A stretch of 50,654 nucleotides of DNA from Clostridia bacterium (GTDB lineage Bacteria > Bacillota > Clostridia > UMGS1883). Shown here in pieces: positions 1 to 9,097 of this stretch. Each line of letters starts with the position of its first letter. The stretch's first letter is position 1. The notes below the pieces were generated by a model that saw only the letters and a program-made list of their open reading frames with translations, did not search any database and was not told where the DNA came from. Location: contig JAFVPB010000017.1 in assembly GCA_017505525.1 (NCBI GenBank), forward strand, positions 1-50,654. Direction: 5' to 3'. Made by a program: the position numbers and the translations under genes.

Positions 1-60
1 ACTGTGTTTTCAGGGACTTTCTTAACTTTTAATTTTTTTGATAAAAATTATATTGTTAAC

Positions 61-90
61 GGTTCGTCGAGGACGCCGAACCCTACAAAT
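61..90. repeat. Dispersed hairpin repeat, family A copy 1
   Basis: Stem GGTTCG / CGAACC (61-66 and 77-82) around the loop TCGAGGACGC, followed by CTACAAAT. The same loop and the same CTACAAAT tail occur at 8742-8771 with a different but still paired stem (GGACAG / CTGTCC). The remainder of 1-140 is AT-rich and I see no gene in it. Confidence 0.65.
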
Positions 91-140
91 TTATAAAATT
101 ATAATTTTGTTTGTGGTTGACCGACTTTTTCGACGGTCTG

Positions 141-165
141 AACTCTCTGCCACAAGCAGAGAGTT
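141..165. terminator. Stem-loop at the end of the dnaK operon
   Basis: Perfect 10-bp stem AACTCTCTGC / GCAGAGAGTT with a 5-nt loop. The stop codon of the minus-strand DUF1015 gene (164-166) lies at its edge. The T-rich tail (ATTTTATTTTC) is on the plus side; the minus-strand side is not U-rich. It could therefore terminate a plus-strand transcript entering from the left, or simply cap the 3' end of the minus operon. Confidence 0.5.
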
Positions 166-1357
166 ATTTTATTTTCTTTGCTTCCATATAAAAACGTTTT
201 TCATTTGCCTCTCCCATAGAGAAAGTTTTTCTTGGGAGCGCTCCGTCTTTAATTACAGTTTCAAACAAGCTGCTTTTTTCTGGAGTGGGAAGCAAAAATC
301 CAATTGCACCTTTTTCCATCGAAAGATTACAAACAACGTCTTCCCCGTGGATATAGTCCACTTCGTAACCTTTTTTATCAAGATAGTTCTGCAGAGTTCC
401 CACCTCAAGAGGACTTGTAGTGTTGTTTATGTATAAATCGGTTTTATTTCCATTGTTTACAAGAACAATGTGCTGCGTTCCCTCTTCTTTTGCCCCTAAA
501 TCTTTTTTAAATTCTTCAATAAACTCATCTTCATCAACACCGAAAACTATTCTGTGAATAGGCTCGAATTCAAGCACCTCATCATGAATATTCTCAATCT
601 CAACAAGGCAGAAACGCGCAGGATGATTTTCCTGTTCTTTTGCGGAAAGATTTTTCTTTATATTTTCCCAGCAGGTTTTTGCAGTTGCAAGCGAATGATT
701 TCCGTCGCCCACGGCAAAAACAAGACCGTCGGGAGCATTCTTTCTGAAAGCATCAATGCTTTCTAAAAAGCTATCTGCGTTTTCACCATCTACAAGCCAT
801 CCTGCAAGCTGACCGCCGTTTTCCATAAGGGTAAAATCGTAAAGCTTTTCTCCCTTTTTCACGTTTTCAATAAGAGCGCATTCTTTATCATCTGCAAGAA
901 GCATAACGTGAGGAAGCTCCAGTGAAGCATTCTCTCTTATTTTAACACGCGGAGGAATTCTCTCTAAAACAGTTCCCTCGGTTGCACGGATAGCACTTTT
1001 GCTGCCCTTTGTAAAATCGTATTCTTCAAGGTCTATACTGCAAACTATGCCCTTTCTCACACGATTATTTGAAAGTGTTCTTTCAACATAGATAAAACAA
1101 TCCTTATACTCTTTAAAAAGACCGCTCTTTGTGTATTCTTCCATTGTTTGATTAATTTTTTCTATACGCGCATCTCCCTCGCTCAAAAACGCCTCAGGAT
1201 AAACAAGATTAAGGGTACTTGGTGAGTCCTTTGTAAATTGTGTTACTCTTTCCCAATAATCCCTCTGCGATGTATATTGGTCGCATGCTACAACGCTCCA
1301 TTTTGTTAAATCGCAATTCTGAGGAAGCAACACATCTGCTTTCTTTACTATCGACAT
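164..1357 (-). CDS. DUF1015 family protein
   Basis: A 397-aa protein with the DUF1015 pattern: an N-terminal WSVVACDQYTSQ segment near residue 20 and the family's GDGNHSLATAK motif near residue 218. No signal peptide or membrane segment is visible, so it should be cytosolic. The family is common in Clostridia and is related to ParB-fold serine kinases of the SbnI/SerK type, so an ATP- or ADP-dependent small-molecule kinase role is possible but not shown here. The start overlaps the stop of the upstream phosphopantetheinyl transferase gene (TAATG), so the two are translationally coupled. It is the last gene of the heat-shock operon. Confidence 0.85.
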   Translation of the reverse strand: MSIVKKADVLLPQNCDLTKWSVVACDQYTSQRDYWERVTQFTKDSPSTLNLVYPEAFLSEGDARIEKINQTMEEYTKSGLFKEYKDCFIYVERTLSNNRVRKGIVCSIDLEEYDFTKGSKSAIRATEGTVLERIPPRVKIRENASLELPHVMLLADDKECALIENVKKGEKLYDFTLMENGGQLAGWLVDGENADSFLESIDAFRKNAPDGLVFAVGDGNHSLATAKTCWENIKKNLSAKEQENHPARFCLVEIENIHDEVLEFEPIHRIVFGVDEDEFIEEFKKDLGAKEEGTQHIVLVNNGNKTDLYINNTTSPLEVGTLQNYLDKKGYEVDYIHGEDVVCNLSMEKGAIGFLLPTPEKSSLFETVIKDGALPRKTFSMGEANEKRFYMEAKKIK

Positions 1358-1812
1358 TAAATCATCTCCGTTTCTATATTTTCAGTGTTCTCTGCGCAAA
1401 CAGATACAATATAATCTTCTATCATAAAAGTATGCGTGTTAATTTCTGCTTCATCCAATGAGCTAAAAAGCTTTTTTCCATAGAATTTTATTTTACTTTC
1501 GTGCTTCGTCCAAAGCTCTAAAAATTCTTTATCGCTAAGTTCATTTTCTATTTTCAAAAATTTCTTTGAGATTATCCCGCGTTTTTCCACGCACCTCATT
1601 TTCTCTGCATCAATACCAATTTCAAAATCAGACACAGCACAAATTATAAAATTCTCCGTGTGTGAAAGCGAAAAAAACACGTTTTCATCAGTGTATGGTT
1701 TTCCATTTTGCGTTCTTTTTATTTCTATATCAGTATAGCCTGCTTTATTGAGCGCCTTTTTTATAAAGGCACCGCTTTCTTCTATATTATGTGAATAAAA
1801 AACTTTAATCAT
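1357..1812 (-). CDS. 4'-phosphopantetheinyl transferase superfamily protein
   Basis: A 151-aa protein with the Sfp/AcpS signature motifs: NGKPY near residue 38, FFSLSHTENFI near 47, GIDAEKMR near 67, and WTKHESKIKFYGKKL near 101 (the family W-[ST]-x-K-E-A-x-x-K motif, with His-Glu-Ser here). These bind CoA and Mg2+ and transfer phosphopantetheine to a carrier-protein serine. At 151 aa it is much shorter than Sfp (about 220 aa) and nearer an AcpS-like length, though its motifs are Sfp-like. It overlaps rsmE by ATGA and DUF1015 by TAATG, so it is expressed with the chaperone operon. The target carrier protein is not in the window. Confidence 0.8.
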   Translation of the reverse strand: MIKVFYSHNIEESGAFIKKALNKAGYTDIEIKRTQNGKPYTDENVFFSLSHTENFIICAVSDFEIGIDAEKMRCVEKRGIISKKFLKIENELSDKEFLELWTKHESKIKFYGKKLFSSLDEAEINTHTFMIEDYIVSVCAENTENIETEMI

Positions 1813-2537
1813 CGCATTTCATCCATTTCATAAAGAACTGCCGTACTTACACAAAGCCCAGCCGTTTCTGTGCGCAATATTCGTTTCCCAAGCGTTACCG
1901 ATTGAATACCAAGGCTTTTGGCGTATTCAACCTCACTCTTTTCAAAACCGCCCTCAGGCCCTATCATAATGGCAATAGTTTCGGCTTTTTTTCCTCTCAG
2001 TGCCTCTTTAAGCGAAACCTCTGTTTCCTCTTCATATGGAATTAAAGCAATATCAGCATTTTTGGCTTCCTCTGCCGCTTTTTTAAAAGTCATCACGCTT
2101 TTAACCTCGGGAATTATTCCGCGTTTACTTTGCTTTGCCGCCTCGGCAGCAATTTTCCTCAGCCTTTCAATTTTCGCCTCTTTATCAATTTTTGCTACTG
2201 CACGCACCGTATCCACAGGCACAATAGCGCAAACTCCTACCTCTGTTGCCTTTTGAACTATTGTTTCAAGCTTTGGATTTTTAGGCACTCCCTGATAAAT
2301 TGTAATCTTCACCTTCGGCTCGGTTTCAGCATCTCTTGACGAAAGAATATCTGCCGTAACACTTGTTTCAGTAAATGAAGATAAAACGGCATCGTAAAAA
2401 TGCCCCTCTCCGTCGCAAAGCACAACACTGTCGCCCTTTTTCATTCTTAAAACCTTTGATATATGCTTTGCTTCGTCTCCCGTAATGGTGGCTGTAGTTT
2501 CCTTTATAGCATCTTTATTTATATAAAAGTTTGCCAT
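1809..2537 (-). CDS. rsmE: 16S rRNA (uracil1498-N3)-methyltransferase RsmE
   Basis: A 242-aa SPOUT-class methyltransferase. The N-terminal PUA-like part carries HISKVLRMKKGD near residue 25. The C-terminal trefoil-knot SAM site shows IGPEGGFEKSEVEYA near 192 and LGKRILRTETAGL near 216, both diagnostic for RsmE. It methylates U1498 of 16S rRNA. The start follows a clear GGAGGA site. It is placed directly downstream of prmA, the usual Clostridial order hrcA-grpE-dnaK-dnaJ-prmA-rsmE. Confidence 0.95.
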   Translation of the reverse strand: MANFYINKDAIKETTATITGDEAKHISKVLRMKKGDSVVLCDGEGHFYDAVLSSFTETSVTADILSSRDAETEPKVKITIYQGVPKNPKLETIVQKATEVGVCAIVPVDTVRAVAKIDKEAKIERLRKIAAEAAKQSKRGIIPEVKSVMTFKKAAEEAKNADIALIPYEEETEVSLKEALRGKKAETIAIMIGPEGGFEKSEVEYAKSLGIQSVTLGKRILRTETAGLCVSTAVLYEMDEMR

Positions 2538-2551
2538 AGCGTCCTCCGAAT

Positions 2552-3520
2552 TTATTTTGATACAATGCAGTACCAGTCGTTCTCTTTTTTGATTTCAAGA
2601 ATTTCAAAGCCGTTTTCAATAATTGCCTTTTTAACCTCTTCAAAGCGATGTTCAATAATTCCGCTTGCGATAAATATTCCGCCCTCTTTTAAATATCTTT
2701 TCACATCTTTAGAAAGCGGAATAATAACATCTGCAACAATATTTGCCACAACTATTTCATACGGACCTTGCTTTTCCACGCGGTCCTTATAAGCATCATT
2801 CGTAATGATATTACCAATTTCAACGGTATATGTATCTTTTCCTATGCCGTTTAAGGAAGCATTTGAGTAAGCAATCTTTTCGCAATTAGGATCGATATCT
2901 ATTGCATAGGCGCTCTTTGCTCCAAGCATAAGTGCTATAATCGATAAAATTCCGCTGCCGCAGCCAAGGTCAAGCACTTTATCTTCTTTTTTCACAATTT
3001 TGTCGAGTGTTTCAACGCACAGCCTTGTAGTTTCGTGCTGACCGCTGCCGAAAGTCATTCCGGGGTCGATATTAAAAACAATTTTATTCTCTGCATCGGG
3101 AATTGTTTCCCATTCAGGCTTTATAACAAGCCTGTCGCCAACATAGATGGGTTTAAAAAACTGCTTCCAATTATTTTCCCAATCTTCCTCGCGCATTGTA
3201 TCAATCTCTGTTCTCAGGCGTCCATAAATATTTTTGCTATCAGTGTTTTTAAGTGATGAAAGGTATTTTTCAACCATGGAAAGCATAGCTCTTCCCTCTT
3301 CATCATCGCTTAAATAAATTTTCACTCTGGTTTCTCCCGACATTTTCTCGCGAAGCTCTTCATCAACATAGTCCCAATATTGCCTGTTGTTTTCGAGGAA
3401 ATCTTCAAATTCGTTTTTATCTTCCACCTCAACTCCGCCAACGCCGAGCTCACAAAGTCCGTCAGAGAGGGATTCTATCCCCTCTGACATTGTATATATA
3501 CTCACACAAAGCCACTGCAT
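2552..3520 (-). CDS. prmA: Ribosomal protein L11 methyltransferase PrmA
   Basis: A 322-aa Rossmann-fold SAM methyltransferase. It starts with the typical MQWLCVSIYT segment, has a GMTFGSGQHETTRLC region near 155, the SAM motif VLDLGCGSGILSI near 183, and VVANIVADVI near 258 in the place of the usual NILADPL. PrmA trimethylates ribosomal protein L11. The start follows a GGGG/AAGG-rich site 12 bp after the dnaJ stop, so it is read in the same operon. Confidence 0.95.
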   Translation of the reverse strand: MQWLCVSIYTMSEGIESLSDGLCELGVGGVEVEDKNEFEDFLENNRQYWDYVDEELREKMSGETRVKIYLSDDEEGRAMLSMVEKYLSSLKNTDSKNIYGRLRTEIDTMREEDWENNWKQFFKPIYVGDRLVIKPEWETIPDAENKIVFNIDPGMTFGSGQHETTRLCVETLDKIVKKEDKVLDLGCGSGILSIIALMLGAKSAYAIDIDPNCEKIAYSNASLNGIGKDTYTVEIGNIITNDAYKDRVEKQGPYEIVVANIVADVIIPLSKDVKRYLKEGGIFIASGIIEHRFEEVKKAIIENGFEILEIKKENDWYCIVSK

Positions 3521-3531
3521 AGCCTTACCCC

Positions 3532-4671
3532 TTATTTAAAATAATCTTTGATTTTATCTGTAAATTTCTTTCGCTGATTGTAGTTTTTATCGTTACTTTC
3601 CCTTGCAAATTCTTCAAGAATTTCTTTTTGTTTGCCATTTAAGTTCTTAGGTATTTCAACAATTACCCTCACATACTGGTCGCCTCTTGCACCACCGCGG
3701 ATACTTGGAATACCCTTACCCTTCAAGCGGAACTTAGTTCCGTGCTGAGTACCTTCGGGGAAGCGCTGAGTAACCTTTCCGTCAATTGTTGGAATTTCGA
3801 TTTCACAGCCGAGTGCTGCCTGAACAAACGTTATCGGCACATCAACATATACGTTGTTACCCTCACGTTCAAACACTTCACTTTTCTTTATATATATGGT
3901 AATAAGTAAATCTCCGCTTGGGCCACCGCGAAGTCCTGCTTCACCTTTTCCTCTTACAGAAACTGTCTGTCCATGGTCGATACCTGCGGGAATATTAACT
4001 TCTATTGTGCTGCTTTTACGCACCTGCCCGTTTCCGTTACATTTCGGGCAAGGGTCGGTAATTTTTGTTCCCTTGCCGCCGCAGGCGTTACAAGGACTTT
4101 GTGATGCAAACTGACCAAAAGGCGTGTTTTGCACACTTCTAACCTGACCTGTTCCGTTACAAACTCCGCAAGTTACGGGACTTGTGCCTTTTTTTGCTCC
4201 ACTTCCCGAGCATTCTTCACAATTTTCCATTCTTGTTAATTTTATATTCTTTTTGCAACCAAAAGCCGCCTCTTCAAAGGTAAGCTCGAGTGCCTGCTGA
4301 ATATCTCTGCCTCTCACAGGGCCGTTTCTTCTTGAACGTCCCCCGAATCCGCCGCCGAAGAAGCTTCCGAAAATATCGCCCAGATCGCCCATATCAAACC
4401 CATCGAATCCGCCACCGTAGCCACCGCCAAAGCCACTATTCGAGTCTACTCCCGCATGGCCGAACTGGTCGTAACGGCTGCGCTTATCAGAATCACTTAA
4501 AACCTCGTACGCTTCTGCCGCTTCCTTGAATTTATCTGCCGCTTCAGCATTATCCTTGTTTAAATCGGGATGATATTGTTTAGCAAGCTTTCTGTATGCT
4601 TTTTTTATCTCGTCGTCTGTGGCGCCTTTATTAACGCCCAGCACCTCATAGTAATCTCTTTTATCTGCCAT
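3532..4671 (-). CDS. dnaJ: Chaperone DnaJ (Hsp40)
   Basis: Full-length DnaJ in standard order: J domain at residues 1-70 with the HPD motif (QYHPDLN), a Gly/Phe-rich linker, four zinc-binding CxxCxGxG repeats ([32 protein letters not shown]) and the C-terminal substrate-binding domain. I start it at 4671 ([10 protein letters not shown]) rather than 4686, because GAGGTG sits 8 nt upstream and the J domain normally starts there. It delivers clients to DnaK. It is separated from dnaK by a 313-bp gap, unusually large for this operon, which carries a hairpin and a mobile-element-like insertion. Confidence 0.97.
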   Translation of the reverse strand: MADKRDYYEVLGVNKGATDDEIKKAYRKLAKQYHPDLNKDNAEAADKFKEAAEAYEVLSDSDKRSRYDQFGHAGVDSNSGFGGGYGGGFDGFDMGDLGDIFGSFFGGGFGGRSRRNGPVRGRDIQQALELTFEEAAFGCKKNIKLTRMENCEECSGSGAKKGTSPVTCGVCNGTGQVRSVQNTPFGQFASQSPCNACGGKGTKITDPCPKCNGNGQVRKSSTIEVNIPAGIDHGQTVSVRGKGEAGLRGGPSGDLLITIYIKKSEVFEREGNNVYVDVPITFVQAALGCEIEIPTIDGKVTQRFPEGTQHGTKFRLKGKGIPSIRGGARGDQYVRVIVEIPKNLNGKQKEILEEFARESNDKNYNQRKKFTDKIKDYFK

Positions 4672-4698
4672 AAAATCACACCTCATAAATGCACGTTA

Positions 4699-4724
4699 AG
4701 GAGATGCTTAAATAAGCATCTCCT
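4699..4724 (-). promoter_or_regulatory. Hairpin just upstream of dnaJ
   Basis: Perfect 11-bp stem AGGAGATGCTT / AAGCATCTCCT with a 4-nt loop, about 28 nt before the dnaJ start on the minus strand. There is no U-tract after it. It may mark an RNA processing or stability point in the dnaK-dnaJ mRNA. Confidence 0.45.
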
Positions 4725-4731
4725 CTTTCAA

Positions 4732-4980
4732 GGGAATAGGAGAAAATGTTCAGAACGGACAAACTGAGCCAACAAAGCCCTATAGGCTTTGTTGGGTTAC
4801 CCGAAGGCGTACGATGGTACGTCGAGAGGCGAAGTTTGTTTGTAGCAAAAAGGCTTATTTGAAAGGAAAAATCGAATTATATGAGATTTTTCAACTTATA
4901 CCATAAAAACTCATTTCTTGCACATATCTTATCCATTATATTCTTTGCCTTTTTGCGTTCTGGGCATTTTAAACATTCCC
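4732..4980. mobile_element. MITE-like structured element between dnaK and dnaJ
   Basis: Imperfect terminal inverted repeats bound this non-coding stretch: AAAATGTTCAGAACG at 4743-4757 and CGTTCTGGGCATTTT at 4956-4970 (13 of 15 paired). They extend outward to GGGAAT (4732) and ATTCCC (4980). Inside are a perfect 11-bp hairpin (CCAACAAAGCC, 4769-4795), a 7-bp hairpin around GCGTAC/GTACGT (4808-4825), and an 8-bp hairpin GAAAAATC / GATTTTTC (4866-4892). No ORF of significance is present. A compact sequence with near-identical ends lies at 22044-22080. Type and mobility are inferred; I see no clear target duplication. Confidence 0.45.
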
Positions 4981-4984
4981 TATA

Positions 4985-6811
<1,827 letters not shown>

Positions 6812-6851
6812 TTACCTCCAAATATATTAAAAAATTTATAAACCTATAGGG

Positions 6852-6877
6852 ATTATTAAGGGGGCCCCCTTAATAAT
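6852..6877. promoter_or_regulatory. Perfect 26-bp palindrome upstream of dnaK
   Basis: Two perfect 13-nt halves, ATTATTAAGGGGG and CCCCCTTAATAAT, with no spacer. In RNA it would form a very stable stem with a small loop, about 47 nt before the dnaK start. It has no U-run of the classical terminator type on the minus strand. Confidence 0.55.
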
Positions 6878-6884
6878 AAATTTC

Positions 6885-6917
6885 GTTAAAAACAGGGGCG
6901 TTCACCTCGTTTTTAAC
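6885..6917 (-). promoter_or_regulatory. Second hairpin in the grpE-dnaK gap
   Basis: Stem GTTAAAAAC / GTTTTTAAC (6885-6893 and 6909-6917) with a GC-containing interior. On the minus strand it lies between grpE and the 26-bp palindrome. The 142-bp gap therefore holds two consecutive strong structures. A processing or partial-termination role is inferred. Confidence 0.45.
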
Positions 6918-6947
6918 TCCTTTGCGAAAGGCTGACATTGTCATCCG

Positions 6948-7478
6948 TTAGTTGGCTACCTTAACCATGCTGTGGCGTACTATACGGTCGCCTATTTTAT
7001 AGCCCTTTTGAAGCTCTTCCGCTATAATATTTTCGCCAAGATTTTCATCTTCAACATGCATTACTGCATTATGATAAATCGGGTCGAATTCTTCTCCCAC
7101 AGCTTTTATTTCTTCTACTCCGAGCGAAGATAAAACATCATCCATCTGCTTTTTAAGCATTACCACTCCATTGTAGAAAGAATCCTTGTTTTCAGCTGAA
7201 TTAAGAGCACGTTCAAAATTATCCATCACATCAAGAAATTTTGAAACAACTGTTGCTTTTGCTTCGGGATAGATGCTTTCTTTTTCCTTTATTGTACGTT
7301 TGCGATAGTTATCGTATTCAGCAAGCGTACGCATATATTTTTCGTTTAAATCGTCGCACTTTTTGGTAAGTTCGGCAATTTTTTCATTTTCTTCTGTTTC
7401 AACTTCCTGTGTTTCTTCCTGTGTTTCCACAGTGTTTTCGGTTTCTTTTATTTCTTCATCGTTTTTTTTCTTTGTCAT
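6948..7478 (-). CDS. grpE: Nucleotide exchange factor GrpE
   Basis: A 176-aa GrpE. A long acidic, Glu/Thr-rich and coiled-coil N-terminus is followed by the family core: YDNYRKRTIKEKE near residue 100, FERALN near 130, and a C-terminal beta-domain ending GYKIGDRIVRHSMVKVAN. It releases ADP from DnaK. I prefer the ATG at 7478 over the GTG at 7487 because AAAGG lies 7 nt before the ATG and overlaps the GTG spacing. It begins 14 bp after the hrcA stop. Confidence 0.95.
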   Translation of the reverse strand: MTKKKNDEEIKETENTVETQEETQEVETEENEKIAELTKKCDDLNEKYMRTLAEYDNYRKRTIKEKESIYPEAKATVVSKFLDVMDNFERALNSAENKDSFYNGVVMLKKQMDDVLSSLGVEEIKAVGEEFDPIYHNAVMHVEDENLGENIIAEELQKGYKIGDRIVRHSMVKVAN

Positions 7479-7491
7479 TTCTCTCACCCTT

Positions 7492-8538
7492 TCAATCTTC
7501 TCCGTAAAGCATTTTGCCGAGGATTTCTCCTAATCTCTGATTTATGACTTCAAGGGAAGAAACAACCCTTGCATAGTTCATTCTCTTCGGACCTATAATT
7601 CCAATTTTTCCGTGAAGCTTTCCTCCAACGGAATAGTTTGCAATTACAAGGCTTGTATCGTTCATTTCCTCAACGCCGTTTTCACTTCCGATTTTGATGC
7701 TTATATGCTCATTTTCATCAATTTCGTTTGTGCCAAGCATTTTTGTTATATTTTCGTGGCTGTCGATAAATGATAAAAACTTTCTTGCTCGGTCGATATT
7801 TTCAAACTCCGGATTATTCAATATGTTTGATGCACCGCCGATATACACGCGGTTTTGTGAATCCTCAAGACAATCGAGCACAAATTCCACAACTGATTTT
7901 AAAAGAGCACCATACTGCGCCATTGCCTCGTATATCAGCATAAGACGTGATGCAGTAAGGTCATCTGCACAAAGTCCTGTAAGCTGACCTGAAAGGAAAT
8001 CTGAAATTGTATCGATAATTTCGTAATCGATTTCCTCTGCCACACCCATTCTTTTATTTCTTACAACTCCCTCTTCCGTTACAACGACGATTAAAACAAT
8101 TCCGCGTTCAATCAGCATCATTTTTAAATTGCGAAGCCTTGATTTCTGGCAAGAGGGCATTTCAACAATTGCGGGATAATTTGTTACCTTTGAAATCGTA
8201 TCGGATATTTCTGAAATTACGCTTTCAAGGCGCATAAACTTTCTATCCATACTGTGCTGAAGATTTGCAATCTCCTCCATAGTGAAGCTATATCGCTGCA
8301 TAAGGGAATCAACATAAAATCTGTAACCCATTTCCGATGGAATTCTGCCTGCCGAGGTATGCGGTTTATCAAGATAACCCATTTCCTCAAGGTCTGCCAT
8401 TTCGTTACGTATTGTTGCCGCACTAAGACCAAGATCGTGATTTTTGGCAATATTGCGCGAGCCTACGGGCTCTGCCGTTTGAATATAGTCTTCTATAATA
8501 GCCTGAAGAATCAATCTTTTTCTTTCCGAAAGCTCCAT
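7492..8538 (-). CDS. hrcA: Heat-inducible transcription repressor HrcA
   Basis: HrcA of 348 aa: N-terminal winged helix (LSERKRLILQAIIEDYI, then SAATIRNEMADLEEMGYL near residue 42), the conserved HTSAGRIPSEMGYRFYVD segment near 65, and a GAF-like C-terminal domain. It represses the operon by binding CIRCE and depends on GroEL for activity in known systems. The start is set at 8538 because AAGGCGGTGAG precedes it; the alternative upstream codon at 8568 would lie inside CIRCE. As first gene of the operon it is autoregulated. Confidence 0.97.
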   Translation of the reverse strand: MELSERKRLILQAIIEDYIQTAEPVGSRNIAKNHDLGLSAATIRNEMADLEEMGYLDKPHTSAGRIPSEMGYRFYVDSLMQRYSFTMEEIANLQHSMDRKFMRLESVISEISDTISKVTNYPAIVEMPSCQKSRLRNLKMMLIERGIVLIVVVTEEGVVRNKRMGVAEEIDYEIIDTISDFLSGQLTGLCADDLTASRLMLIYEAMAQYGALLKSVVEFVLDCLEDSQNRVYIGGASNILNNPEFENIDRARKFLSFIDSHENITKMLGTNEIDENEHISIKIGSENGVEEMNDTSLVIANYSVGGKLHGKIGIIGPKRMNYARVVSSLEVINQRLGEILGKMLYGED

Positions 8539-8561
8539 AAACTCACCGCCTTTTATTATTG

Positions 8562-8588
8562 TTAGCACTCACTTTCGCTGAGTGCTAA
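8562..8588. promoter_or_regulatory. CIRCE operator
   Basis: Perfect match to the CIRCE consensus: TTAGCACTC (8562-8570), 9-nt spacer, GAGTGCTAA (8580-8588). It covers the predicted transcription start of the hrcA promoter, so bound HrcA would block initiation. Confidence 0.98.
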
Positions 8589-8592
8589 CAAT

Positions 8593-8621
8593 AATTTACC
8601 ACTCCTCATATCATTTGTCAA
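8593..8621 (-). promoter_or_regulatory. Sigma-A promoter of the hrcA operon
   Basis: On the minus strand, -35 TTGACA (8616-8621), 17-bp spacer, -10 TAAATT (8593-8598). The start point would fall near 8586, inside CIRCE. Confidence 0.85.
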
Positions 8622-8707
8622 GTACTAATTGTATATTTTCCCAACTTTTTTAAATTATAGTCAGATAAAAAGCGGATTTGGCTCTTTACTCGCATCAAGA
8701 AAATCGT

Positions 8708-8771
8708 AGGGAATGGGCTCTCCCCTTCCGTTTAAAAGGGCGGACAGTCGAGGACGCCTGTCCCTACAAAT
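8708..8771. repeat. Dispersed hairpin repeats, family B and family A copies
   Basis: The left part (TAGGGAATGGGCTC then TCCCCTTCCG) is a family B hairpin like those at 28818-28957. The right part, GGACAG / CTGTCC around TCGAGGACGC followed by CTACAAAT (8742-8771), is family A as at 61-90. The gap 8622-8887 has no gene; besides these it holds the copA terminator. Confidence 0.6.
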
Positions 8772-8822
8772 AACACGCTATAATCATAGGGTGCCTTTTA
8801 TCATTATTTGCCCATACAACTA

Positions 8823-8860
8823 ATTAATCCCCGAACACACTTTGGTATTCGGGGATTAAT
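8823..8860 (-). terminator. Probable terminator of the zip-copA operon
   Basis: Perfect 13-bp stem ATTAATCCCCGAA / TTCGGGGATTAAT with a 12-nt loop, 28 bp after the copA stop. The minus-strand tail (TAGTTGTAT) is only moderately U-rich. Confidence 0.6.
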
Positions 8861-8887
8861 CTTATTCATATAGACATGAATAATTTT

Positions 8888-9097
8888 TTAATTTATTTCG
8901 ATAACTTTATATCCTTGTTCTTCTATTATAGTTTTCAAATAACCGTTATCTATATCCTTTTCCGCTGTAATTTTTGCAACACCCTCTTCGTGGCTTACAT
9001 AAACTGAATCAGCACCCTGAACTCCTTCCAAAAGAGTTTTAACCCTTGCCTCACAGTGAGGGCACATCATTCCTTCAATTTTAATAATTTTCTCCAT
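8888..9097 (-). CDS. Possible separate CopZ-like copper chaperone made by internal initiation in copA
   Basis: The last 69 codons of copA encode an exact stand-alone HMA fold: MEKIIKIEGMMCPHCEAR at the start and a GYKVIEIN-type final strand. An in-frame ATG at 9097 is preceded on the minus strand by AAGGAG (9107-9112) with 9 nt between, a credible ribosome binding site in an otherwise Lys/Glu-coding linker. A run of seven A residues ends in this ATG. A free metallochaperone from within copA would recall the CopA(Z) product of E. coli, although that arises by frameshifting at the 5' end. Internal start is inferred only. Confidence 0.4.
   Translation of the reverse strand: MEKIIKIEGMMCPHCEARVKTLLEGVQGADSVYVSHEEGVAKITAEKDIDNGYLKTIIEEQGYKVIEIN

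Noticed and set aside
38-436. Plus-strand frame at the left edge
   Set aside because: It lies mostly antisense to the DUF1015 gene, has no domain or convincing ribosome binding site, and reads like a shadow frame.
4916-4978. Short minus-strand peptide frames inside the dnaK-dnaJ gap (one begins MFKMPRTQKGKEYNG)
   Set aside because: The frame with a start stops after 15 codons and the open frame has no start; most likely element sequence, not a gene.
7479-7487. GTG start for grpE
   Set aside because: The AAAGG sequence touches it directly, while spacing to the ATG at 7478 is ideal.
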